Assembly (NCBI GenBank): GCA_030686995.1
Contig: CM060695.1
Span: 99,786,871-99,850,870 of the forward strand
DNA length: 64,000 nt
Source of the DNA: Artemisia argyi
Taxonomy: Eukaryota > Streptophyta > Magnoliopsida > Asterales > Asteraceae
Direction of reading: 5' to 3'
The notes beneath the pieces are model-generated. The model searched no databases. It was not told where the DNA came from and worked only from the letters and a program-made list of their open reading frames with translations. The position numbers and the translations under genes were made by a program. How positions within the stretch are numbered: the stretch's first letter is position 1; the number at the start of each line of letters is the position of its first letter. Below are positions 8,845 through 18,360 of this stretch, piece after piece.

Positions 8845-10467
8845 TAGCCCATGACCTTGAGTCTAGCTACAAGACTCGTAAATAAAGAAAAGCGCTTCTT
8901 GGGAGGCAACCCATGCTTTGTGTGATTTTTAATTGTTTGATTATTATTTGTTTCCGTATGCATGCTTTATTTTTATTGTTGGTAGATCATGTTTCAAACT
9001 AAAATTGTGAAAATGCTTTATTTTGTTGTTTAACTTCGTCTTAACTTCATATAAAGGTATTTTGCAAAAAGCTAAGTGTAAGGGGAAACCCCAAATTTGT
9101 TTTTAAGAACGAAATTGATCTTGATTCTCCACAATATTAAATGAACATATGTATTAGTATTTGTTAGAGTCAAATGCTTGTATCGAGTCATAATGATGTT
9201 TTGCAGGATTTTCCTATGAAGTAGGACATAAGTTTTCCAGAAATTTTTCGAAAACTTAACGTAAAGATTTCTGCAGATCACTTCTGACAGCGTCAGGAAT
9301 TATATATGACAAGAAGATTATTTATTTTTCTGGAAGGGAAGCCTTGAATGTTCATTTTCTTGGAGGAAGATCTAACCTTGTTACCACACTATCCACACCG
9401 AACGAATCAGGGGAGTATTTGCTTTCATTCTTTTACCTATTTCACTTTTACATTCTTTAATTGAACATTGGGGATGAACAATGTTCATCCTAAGTGTAAG
9501 GGGAGGGTAAATGATGATACCTTATAGGATACTATTGCACTTGAGTTTGTTTGTTTGATGGTAGGTGTGTAATAAAACTAAGCGAAATACTTGTTAGTGT
9601 AATTTTAGCACCAAATTTAAATTTTTTTACAACATTTTGGAGTGAAACTTTAGCCTTAGCAAGCGTCTCATGGATAGGAGTTGTATGACTAGCACAAAAC
9701 CGTACTATTCAGAAAAATTTTCCACCCAAATATGTGAGGTTCGCCTTTAGATTTGATAGGAAAAGCATTCATTATTAGTGCTTATGAGTGTACCGGTAGC
9801 ATTTAGATTCTAGAACTTGCGTTAGTGATGCATCCCGAGACCGCTAGTGAGACTACATTCGTGTAGTAGGATTTACTACATGATAAGAGGCATTAGGATC
9901 ACCCTTGTGTTTAAACCCGTATCATAATTACTTGACCATTTAAGTCATATTACTTGGCTAGTAAAGTCAATTAATTTTTCCCACACCTTAGCGTTGTACT
10001 CATTTTTAGTACACGAAACCCCTAGTACATCCCTCCGAGCCTATCTTTTCGTTTCTAACTTTAAGCATCTTACTTAAAGGAAGAATTTGTTACAACCCAC
10101 CCAAATGTACACCCAAATCGCCTTAGCCTTCCGTGTATGCACTCATCTTTAGTGCATTATTGTTATTTGTTTAAACCCTTAGTTAATTATCTAATTGATT
10201 ATGATTGCTAAGTCGAGTCATATCTTGTACATATTGTTTTGGGACGATTGGGACTCATGGGTAAAGTACTTGTGTTATGGAGTAATGGGGAAGAACATCG
10301 TATATTACCCCCATATGTGCGTTAATCTTAAAAAGTACTCCAAGTGTTTTGATTATCTTGATTCGAGTAATTAGAATAGTTTATTGTAAAGTATGTAAAA
10401 ATTCAAGTGTAAAGGGAATGTACATTCCCTATGATATATTATTTTGGATGGTAGGGTAAGAGTGTAT

Positions 10468-10503
<36 letters not shown>

Positions 10504-11093
10504 AAGAAAAAAGAAAAAAATAGAAAAAGAAGAGAGAAAAAACATACGGACTACCATCCCGTTTCGTTCTATGTTTATTTTACGTTTTTGTTATTTTTGA
10601 TTCATTAGCTTAAGTCGAGTCTAGTCTTGGCTTAGCAACGCCATATTGTACATGTAATTAACCAAGATGATTAACTCGCCACCAGTAAATATTGCCTTTA
10701 TCCAACAAAACCGTGTATTCCATATCCATACACCTAACGTTATAACCCTTTAAAAGACCTCTTTGATAGTTTATCCTAGGTGCTTACGCCAAGTGGTGGA
10801 GGTTTGATCCATTCCCAAGCCTATGGTAATCTATTTTGCTATGACAGGTAGTGAGAGATGTTTTCCATTTCCATATTGTGATATATACTTTATTACACCC
10901 GAGAGATGTGAGTATCTAAACACTATTTGTAAGGTGATAGTGTATGACCTCCGTGCTTGTCTTTGATCTTTTATGGAATGATTATTTGTTGTAATTACTT
11001 TTATATTAGTGTTAAATGACCCCTAACTTGTATTTTGATTAGAATAAAAGCGCATTTGCTTGAGGACAAGCAAATCTCAAGTGTAAGGGTATT
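8845..11093 (+). other. 3' noncoding region of element A
   Basis: 2.25 kb with no coding content, homologous to the matching parts of C (59859-62289) and D (48665-51171). It holds the hairpin motif TTGGGAGGCAACCCA just after the stop (8899-8913) and repeated AAGTGTAAGGG motifs near 9076, 9493, 10402 and 11079. It also has a single TGACAGCGTCA near 9284 and a long A tract (~10471-10500) enclosed by GGATGGTAG (10446-10454) and CTACCATCC (10551-10559). The last AAGTGTAAGGG copy abuts the 3' LTR and is probably the plus-strand primer (PPT). Confidence 0.75.
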
Positions 11094-12470
11094 TGATGAT
11101 GAGAAAAGTGAACCACTTTTAAGGGGTCATTTAAGCCCGAATTCGAATTTATTTGATCAAATATTGCCCTAAATCATTCCTTTTGTCATTTTAGGTACTT
11201 TTGAAGTGAAATCTGGAAAATGAAGCATTTTGGACGTTTTTGGAGCATAAAAGTGAAGAAAACGGCAAAGTCTCAATTTTCCTTGCTGGGAACAGTACCT
11301 GACGGCGTCAAGAGTCTCCAAGTGACAGCGTCAAGAGCTACAAAAGAGGTGGAAGTGGAAGATATACGTGACGGTCCAGAGTGTTTTCAAGTCGTCATGG
11401 TCCATTTGTTATTGACGGCCCAGAAGAAATTCCTACATGACGGCGTCAAAATCAGATCTAGGCAATATGATTTCATTATAGGCGACGAGTTGACGGCGTC
11501 AAAAATTCCTTCTTGAAGCCGTCACCCTGTAAAATCTATATATAGTTTTCCAAATTTCATTCATTAGTGTGCAACTTTGAGGGAAAAACCCTAGGCCGAT
11601 TTTTCCAGCTTTTTCAAGGGTTTCAACCCTTTGAATCTTTCATGTTCTATTAAAGATAAGTCATTTTGAATATATCTTACGCTTGTCTTCAATTTAACAT
11701 GCTCGGCTAGATTTCTTTTGTGTTTGCTTAGATGTAGTGAAACCTAGATGTTAATTATGGGTTGATTGTTTGTTTATAGTTGTTTCGGATGATTGTATTC
11801 GATGTTAGGCTTAAGAAAACTGGCAGACTTCCATTGGTAACTTGCTTGAACGTCTTAAGAAACATGATCGGAGGTGTACTACGATATTTGGTTGTATTTA
11901 ATGCGTAGGAGAATTATAATGATCCCATGTTAGGAGCTTCTAACGGCTCGACATAGGAGTGAAGTAGGATCCTATAGAGTTAGGGAATATTGTACACGAC
12001 CCTACGACTAGTATTAAGGAATATGACCCGTCATCCATGCAATTGTAACAAGCTATCAACCTGTAAAAGATATCTAGGGAGTAATGAAACCTAAGTAAAC
12101 ACAACTTTCCCCATCATTGTTTACACCACACTAGTATAATTAGCTTTATTTTCATTTTTGTTATTTTATTTTGATTGCATCTTTAGTTATTTGGGGTAGT
12201 TGGTTAGCAACTAATTCCGCCCACTCTTCCAAAACCCGAGATTTTAATCGCTTTTATAAAATATAAAAATACAAAAAGAATCATCCCTCACCTCTAGACT
12301 TAGTTTAGGAGACTTTCTAATCCTAGCGACACTATTCCTGAGTTGAACGATCAATCCCCCGGTACTTGTCACTATACTATACTACAACGATCAGGTACAC
12401 TGCCTGGTGGGGGTTGTAAGCTTCTTGAGATCCCTCGAGAGGTAAAGCCTGGTGCGATTCCCACGTATCA
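11094..12470 (+). repeat. 3' LTR of element A
   Basis: Direct repeat of 4506-5939, starting TGATGATGAG and ending CACGTATCA, followed by the CCAGG duplication. It lacks one upstream TGACGGCGTCA and a ~35-bp piece present in the 5' LTR. The tRNA-Asp-complementary segment is intact at 12376-12390. The U5 hairpin has one C-to-T change that turns a C:G pair into U:G. Confidence 0.95.
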
Positions 12471-12475
12471 CCAGG

Positions 12476-12975
12476 CATCCAAACCTTGTGTATTTTAGGC
12501 CGATTGCCTCCCTTGACCAGTTTCGGCTCGGTCAACGCACGTTTTCTGTTATAATATGAGGGGCATAATAGTTCAATCACGTTTTAACTATTAGTTAACC
12601 CTAGCTAAACCAGACATACAACTTGAGGGACCATCGGTGTAGTCACACATTAACTATGTAACTTTACCGTATCTTCTCTGATATGCATATTAATGTTTTT
12701 GCGGGAATCAATAAACCCATACCCAACCATTGACAATTGAGTAAAACCCGATCATCTACCACACACATTGTCACATACAACCTCAACCCAACACAACCCT
12801 CAACAAAGTACCCATATTTTATCTTATCGAATCCCATCTAATCACACACCCACAAAAAATCGGAACTTACAAGCCTTGCAAAATCAAACAACACACATAC
12901 GAGGTAACAATATTTACTGATTTATGTTTAATTAAAACGTTATTTATGATAATGTTAATCGTTAATGCAGAAGGT
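12476..12975. other. Upstream flank and untranslated leader of the B3 gene
   Basis: No open frame of note. CA-rich sequence at 12720-12900 looks like promoter or leader. A possible small UTR intron runs from ACGAG|GTAAC near 12902 to TAATGCAG at 12963-12970, placing the B3 ATG at 12976. The inverse 'gagggacc' motif at ~12625-12632 may be the far end of the repeat into which element A inserted. Confidence 0.35.
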
Positions 12976-13794
12976 ATGTATGGGAATCAATTTATTTGCG
13001 CTTTGGACGATCCTAAATAGGTTTTGGATGAGTTTGTAAGTTAACACCATATAAGAATTAGCTGTTATATCTCTAACAAAGTAGTTGTAAGAAATTGACA
13101 ATGCTTAAAACTTAATATTGATATACAGGAACTGCATCATGATTTCGTGTTAGGAGGATCCTATCATGGGAATCGTTATATTTACTTAGTTAACTATGCG
13201 GAGACTAGATGGAGAGTTAGTGTAAGAAGAGTATCAGAATTAGTGTGTGTTGTTGAGGGAGCAAGGTGGAATGATTTTGCGATGCACAACATCACCTGTT
13301 CGGATGTTTCTTACTTACATTTTAAAAAAGAGGGTGAAGATGTGTTTTATGTAGCTACCCACAATGAAGGAGGGGAAGAATTTCATAATTATGAACCAGT
13401 CCATGATCAGTTTTGGAGATGTATGGTTGATGTGACAGATACATCTCATCTTATCCAGCCAATGCCAGAAGATTTTCTAGCATATCTGCATGGTCCAACA
13501 GCTAAAGACTCGGTCATGGTTACTAGTAACACCACTGATTACCAAGTAGAGCTGGAGGTTACACAAGATTGGTATGATCGATATGTCCACACGGCCCTGT
13601 GGGGATGTGGTTGGGAGAAACTGGCCCAAGACTTGAATATGTCACCTGTTCAAAAAATGGTGTTTACTCAGGTTGTCCCGGGGGAGGAGTATAATGTCAT
13701 GTTGTTTGACCATGATGGAAGGGCCATCACAATAGTGGAGACATACAACACCAACATAGCCATGAATGCATCTTTCTGGAGAGATGGCCGACTT
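12976..13794 (+). pseudogene. B3-domain (REM-like) DNA-binding protein gene, interrupted and truncated
   Basis: Exon 1 (12976-13035) reads MYGNQFICALDDPK, then an in-frame TAG, then VLDEF, with donor GAGTTT|GTAAG. A 93-bp intron follows, and exon 2 (13129-13794, acceptor ATACAG) keeps the frame for 222 codons to a donor ACTT|GTAAGT. Exon 2 has a B3-like block (RWRVSVRRVSELV, then GARWNDFAMHNITCSDV and YLHFKKEGEDVFYVATHN) and a second, weaker one (DYQVELEVTQDWYDRYVHTA, then GCGWEKLAQDLNM). B3/REM proteins are nuclear DNA-binding factors. The TAG lies where the conserved KVL motif would be. No following exon is seen; a MITE and element F come next. Start use downstream of the TAG cannot be excluded. 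Confidence 0.6.
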
Positions 13795-13819
13795 GTAAGT
13801 TTAGTGACAGAGTTGCTTA

Positions 13820-14023
13820 GGGGTGTTTCTTTTTTTTTTTGTTAGCTAAGAGAATGGGTCCACAAACCTATTTAATATTATTTCTTTTTTAAGTGGAACC
13901 CACAATTTCCCTTAGTTGGTCTATATACACAAGGCATGGATTTTAATACCTTCCCCAATAAGTGGCTCATGTAGGTGTGGACCCAACACACTCTCTTAAC
14001 TAACAAAAAAAGAAAACACCCCC
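13820..14023. mobile_element. Tourist-like MITE (PIF/Harbinger-related), 204 bp
   Basis: The left end, GGGGTGTTTC followed by a T run and TTGTTAG, is mirrored by the right end, whose complement reads GGGGGTGTTTTC, T run, TTGTTAG. The similarity continues inward through CTAAGAGA and GGGTCCAC for about 50 bp. It is flanked by TTA on both sides (13817-13819 and 14024-14026), the Harbinger/Tourist target duplication. It sits 25 bp after the splice donor of the B3 gene. Confidence 0.8.
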
Positions 14024-14216
14024 TTAATAAGATATATTAACGTCATTTGTATCATATATTGTGTGTTTGATATAAAGATTGATGGATCATAATGTGTATT
14101 AGAAGCATCCCATGACAAACTAATGATAAGTTTTGTACATTTTTTATCAGTTCACACCATCAAAAATTGTTAAGAAGTACAACTTGTATGGGTTCTCTAG
14201 AGTGAATAGTAAAAGT

Positions 14217-14495
14217 GAATAGTGAAAATGAATTGATAAGTTTTATCGGGGTGCTTAATTGTTGTTTAAACCTAAACCGGAATTGTTAAATTTCCAGTTA
14301 AGATATTTAAGAAGAGAATTTCAACTTTACTTCTCTTAGTGAGATATTTTGTAAGATATTATCTAACTAATATCTACTTGATGACTAGGTATATAATTAG
14401 GCAAGGTAATTTTTAAATGTATTAGTCAAAAAGTGATGCGGGTAACGGGAGTGAATAGTAAAAGTGAATAGTAACCAAAAATGCGAATTGTTACA
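14217..14495 (-). repeat. 3' LTR remnant of element F
   Basis: Matches the corresponding end of the element E LTR: 'gataagttttatcgggg' and 'gcgaattgttaca'. A CCCCTTAAAGGG tract (PPT on the minus strand) follows at ~14503-14514. The rest of the LTR is missing, so no target duplication can be tested. GTGAATAGTA repeats occur at ~14206-14230 and 14452-14475. Confidence 0.7.
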
Positions 14496-14639
14496 GTACC
14501 TACCCCTTAAAGGGAACTTTGTCCCGAAGTTTTGTGTGTATTATATGTTGGAGTGGTGTCGATGAAGAGGTGTGGTTACTTATGATGACTAAAGTCTGGA
14601 ATTACAAGTGGTGTAGTTTGATTTGTCTCGGAATATGGT

Positions 14640-15015
14640 GTATCAATAGAAATTAATAAAATAGTTGAATATCAATAGAGATTGATATAGTATTCGAATA
14701 TTAATAGAAATTTATATAGTAGTTGAATAGAAATTGATATAGTAGTTGAATATCATTTATAAATTGATATAATTGTCAAGTATCAATAGCAATTGTTATA
14801 GTCGAATAACAATAGCAATTGACATAGGAATCGAATAATGGAAATTGATATAGTAGTCGAATATCAATAGAAATCGATATAGTAGTCGAATATCATTAGT
14901 AATCGATATAGTAGTCGAATAAAAGTTGGTATAGTAGTCGAATTTCAAATAGGAATTGAGATAGTAGTTGAGTATCAATAACAATTGATATGGTAGTCGA
15001 ATAGAAATTGGTATA
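14640..15015. repeat. Degenerate tandem array with ATCAAT/ATTGAT hairpins
   Basis: About a dozen ~25-33 bp units of the form 'gatatagtagtcgaatatc' joined by an A-rich link. Many units fold as ATCAAT-AGAA-ATTGAT (or loops AGAG, AGCA, AGTA) on either strand. Two further units with CCAAT-AGAA-ATTGG lie at ~15472-15540. It is internal to element F. Short open frames across it are shadows of the repeat. Confidence 0.7.
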
Positions 15016-15084
15016 GTAGTTGAATATTAATAGGAATCGTAATTGGATAGTTTGTCGAATCGTAGGTTAATTTGTTATATACCC

Positions 15085-15460
15085 ATAGTTGTCTCATCCC
15101 ATTCTTGTAGATGTCGATATCGTAGTTTATCGAAATTCTACCCGGTAGGGAGCCACCAATCGTGTTGTGTCATTCATACACTCGTTCTCAACCTATTCTC
15201 GTAGATGTCGATATCGTAGTTTATCGAAGATCTACCTGGTAGGAGGGCCACCAATTGTGTTGTGTCATTTAGACACTCGTTCTCAACACATTCTTGTAGA
15301 TGTCGATATCGTAGTTTATCGAAGATCTACATGGTAGGGGGGCCACCAATCGTGTTGTGTCATTCAGACACTCGTTCTCAACCCATTCTTGTAGATGTCG
15401 ATATCGTAGTTTATCAAAGATCTACCTGGTAGAGGGGCCACCAATCGTTCTGGGTAACTT
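15085..15460. repeat. 95-bp tandem repeat, four copies, with long hairpins
   Basis: The anchor TAGATGTCGATATCGTAG starts at 15108, 15202, 15297 and 15392 (spacing 94-95 bp). Each copy contains GTAGAT, TCGATA, an 8-nt loop, TATCGA and ATCTAC, giving two stacked 6-bp stems. Copy 1 loses one outer pair and copy 4 one inner pair. It lies in the interior of element F, with no coding content. Confidence 0.85.
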
Positions 15461-15639
15461 TTATCCTCATACCAATAGAAATTGGCATAATAGTAGCATC
15501 ATTCTGGTTAAACTTTAACCTCGTACCAATAGAAATTGGCATAATTGTTGCAATCATAGCCTAGTAGGTAATCTGTAGTTATACCTAGTGTTCTCCAACG
15601 ATTGTTGGGTTTGAGTTCATACTTATGTTATTTCGGATA

Positions 15640-15800
15640 CAAATAAGTCCACTTATTTATAATTCACCACTTACATAAAGAAGCGTCCAAATTTATATGA
15701 GTAATAGGTTATAAACTTATGGTACGGTGATTTACAATTTCTTTATTTAAATGAAAAGGCGTCCCAATCGATTCAAATAAGGACATTATAAGTCATCCTA
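15640..15800 (-). other. Twin-hairpin region shared by elements F and E
   Basis: Two adjacent hairpins: arms at 15669-15678 and 15693-15702 (loop AGAAGCGTCCAAAT), then arms at 15743-15752 and 15771-15780 (loop GAAAAGGCGTCCCAATCG). Both loops contain GCGTCC. The same pair with better-paired stems is in element E at 43384-43495. In the element's own orientation it lies about 1.1 kb downstream of the primer site. Confidence 0.65.
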
Positions 15801-16164
15801 CTTAAGAATTCCCGACACAACATTCATACTTAGCCTGTGAGTTACAAGGTAGTGTATTACGAGATGATACTGGTGTTCCAAAAGTACGAAATGAATATTC
15901 ATACTTATCTTCGGATATGGAAAGTAAGATAATTGGGGGAAATTGACATAGTGTTCAAAATAGTTGGTGAGTACATGGCTAACGTAAATAGGATGAGAAT
16001 CTTTATAAGCTAATTAACACGGCAATTATCATATCAATCCTCCTATTATATGTCCCGCCCATACAAGACTTGTTATACTTAGATTCATATATAATTCCAT
16101 ATAACAAAACTGTGACAGGTTTGGATATCATATGAAATGATATTTAAGGCGATGAAATAGTCTT

Positions 16165-16540
16165 AGAGACCATTGTATAACTTACAATGTCTGGAAAATA
16201 GGAGAAACAATTGTGCAACTCACAATGTCTGGGAAGTAAATTAGACCATTGTGTAACTTTCAATGTCTGAGAAATGACAGAGAGATCATTGTGTAACTTC
16301 ACAATGTTTTGAGAAATAAATGAGTCCACTGTTTCATTTACAGTGTCTGGGGATGTAACTGAGACCACTGTAGGACTTACAGTGTCTAAGAATGTAATAG
16401 AGACCACTGTAGGACTTACAGTGTCTAGGGATGTAATAGACTACTGTAGGACTTACAGTGTCTGAGGATGTAATAAAGACCATTGTATAAATTACAATGT
16501 CTAGAAAATTGGAAAGACCACTATAATCAGTTACAAATGT
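16165..16540 (-). repeat. 39-bp tandem hairpin array of element F (nine clear units plus a degenerate tenth)
   Basis: Unit arms start at 16171, 16210, 16247, 16287, 16327, 16366, 16405, 16443 and 16481, a period of 37-40 bp. Each unit is CAYTGTR, a ~5-nt spacer, then the complementary arm ending ARTG, followed by TCT and a purine-rich linker. Stems vary in pairs: CATTGTA with TACAATG, CATTGTG with CACAATG, CACTGTA with TACAGTG. It lies ~320-690 nt downstream of the primer site in the element's orientation, within a non-coding leader. Confidence 0.85.
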
Positions 16541-16846
16541 CTTGGAGAAAATTTGATAATCCTAAAATGCACGAGTAGATACATGGTCGGGAAAATATGG
16601 TTGTGCCGTAATGTCTTAGAATAGGCATACGCAGCTATGTTTAATACATCGTTTATATAGAATGATCGAAAGTATGTCGAGTGTGTATATATCAATATAC
16701 TAGTATGTTCATGTAGCATAACATGCGTAAAAGTCACATAATCGTCTGGAGGATGGAAGGCACGGAGAGCGAAAGGCTATAAAACATTTTTGTGGAAAAT
16801 CAGTTATAGTTTAGGTCTCAATTAGACCTGTTTCTCTATAACTATA

Positions 16847-16858
16847 GCTCTGATACCA
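16847..16858 (-). other. Primer-binding site of element F (initiator-Met tRNA)
   Basis: On the minus strand, TGGTATCAGAGC begins 3 nt after the LTR end. This is the standard complement of the 3' end of plant initiator methionine tRNA used by many Ty1/copia and Ty3/gypsy elements. It sets the orientation of element F. Confidence 0.85.
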
Positions 16859-16861
16859 ATC

Positions 16862-17545
16862 TGTAACACCCCTAATTTTGTAATACGCAGCGGAATTCAA
16901 ACTGGGTGTTACTTCATGGCACAACAGTTATAACAATTGAAAACGAACTCTAATTGAGTCGTTTTAATAGATTTATCATTCGAATTATATAAATATCAGA
17001 GTTTACAAAATGAGGTCCTAGTAGTTTCAAGGTTTACTAATTACATTAAATGAGTTTTTGAATGATAATAAAATTTATAGCCCTCTTTAATATTCATGCT
17101 CCTCCATGCCAGCCTTGTTCATTATGGACCTGAAATACATGCTAAAGTGTCAACACAAAGGTTGGTGAGTTCATAGAGTTTGTGGAAATAGTTATGGAAA
17201 TCTTGTAAAATTGTCGTGACAAGTTTAGGTAAATACTAAATCTAGTTCTTAAAACTTTCGAGTGAATGACTATTGTACTAAATACAATATCACATATAGG
17301 TGGTGTTTCTGCTACTCGTAATTGGACCAAGTCCTGTTTGTATCATTGTTCTGTGTATGGTTACGTTGTTATACACTCCAAAGTGTTGAACATGTGGTTG
17401 GATCAAGTCTTGTTTGTATCGTTTTCTTGCCCTAACTGAGTCGACTTAATGGTTGCATTAATCCCAATAGATCTAACCATAGTATTCGTACTCACTACCC
17501 ATAGTGCTTAATGGTCCATGATATAGAAACTCTAAGTATGGCAAT
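16862..17545 (-). repeat. 5' LTR of element F, proximal part
   Basis: Starts TGTAACACCCC and shares with element E 'gcagcgga', 'gggtgttacttcat' and 'gtcaacacaa.ggttggtgagttcatagagttt'. It is interrupted after GCAAT (17541-17545) by element B and resumes at 27712. Confidence 0.8.
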
Positions 17546-17714
17546 TGATGAGTGTCTAAATACTCATCATTTTATACCAATCTGAGCTGCCAAAACATAC
17601 AAAAACACTCAAATATGTATCAAAATACTTAAAATATCTTAAAGGTGTGTTTTATATGTTTCAAATGCAAAATATGCAAAAACAGATGAAAAACGTACAA
17701 AGTTTGCATAATTG

Positions 17715-18360
17715 GCAGTTTCAGTCCCTCAAGTTTCATAAATTGGCAAAACTAGTCCCTGGTTATTCTAAAAACATGAAAATGTCATCAAAGGTCCTTT
17801 TTAATCATAAAGTTACATATTTAGTCCTTTGGTGCAAAGTTTCATAAAATTACAAGTTTAGTCCCTCAACTTTGGAAATTGACAGAAAAGGTCCCTGGGA
17901 TGTAAAAACTTTGAGAAATTCAATTTTGGTCCTTGTACTAATAATCTTTTGCAGGAATGGTCCTTGGTATGAAGTTTGGTGAATTTACATAATTGGTCCC
18001 TCAAGTTTCGCAGTTTGTCAGTTTTGGTCCCTGGACTTTCAAATAATGGCAGAATTAGTCCCTGGTGGAATATTTTGGATAAAAAGTCAATTTTGGTACT
18101 TGGATAATCACAAATTGTCAAATTTGATCCCTGGTTGAAAGTTTTGAAGGAATTACAAGTTGGTCCCTGAAGTTTCAATTTTGGCGAATTTAGTCCCCGG
18201 ATATAAAAAAATAGAAAAATATCAAATCAGGACCTTGTACTATTCACGCTTGTCAAGTTTGGTCCCTATGAGAACTTTGATAAACTTACAAAACCAAACC
18301 TTCAACTTTGTACTAATTACAAATTTAGTCCTTGTGTGAAATATACCAAACCGGACCCTA
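17715..18360 (+). repeat. Degenerate GGTCCCT/AGTCCCT array in the element B LTR
   Basis: About 17 copies of a TTTRGTCCCT-like core followed by 'caagttt', 'ggttgaaa' or similar, spaced roughly 30-45 bp, on one strand. It is repeated at 23988-24630 in the other LTR. The minus-strand frames across it are artefacts of the repetition. Confidence 0.75.

Larger units (their letters stand above)
4506..12470 (+). mobile_element. Element A: Athila-like LTR retrotransposon, non-autonomous
   Basis: Complete element of 7,965 bp. LTRs start TGATGA and end CACGTATCA, and a perfect 5-bp target duplication CCAGG lies at 4501-4505 and 12471-12475. The 5' LTR is 1,434 bp and the 3' LTR 1,377 bp, differing by two short deletions plus point changes. 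The interior holds a tRNA-Asp-type primer site, a gag frame, a broken double protease-like region and 2.2 kb of noncoding sequence. I found no reverse transcriptase, RNase H or integrase, so it must have been mobilised in trans. The gag type and primer site point to the Athila/Tat group of Ty3/gypsy. Confidence 0.92.

Noticed and set aside
16165..16540. CRISPR-like array
   Set aside because: Periodic repeats with variable linkers superficially fit, but this is a plant nuclear retroelement, the whole unit is repetitive, and no cas genes exist.
17858..18178. 106-aa minus-strand frame, repeated at 24131-24451
   Set aside because: Product of the GGTCCCT repeat array; its residue pattern simply follows the repeat.
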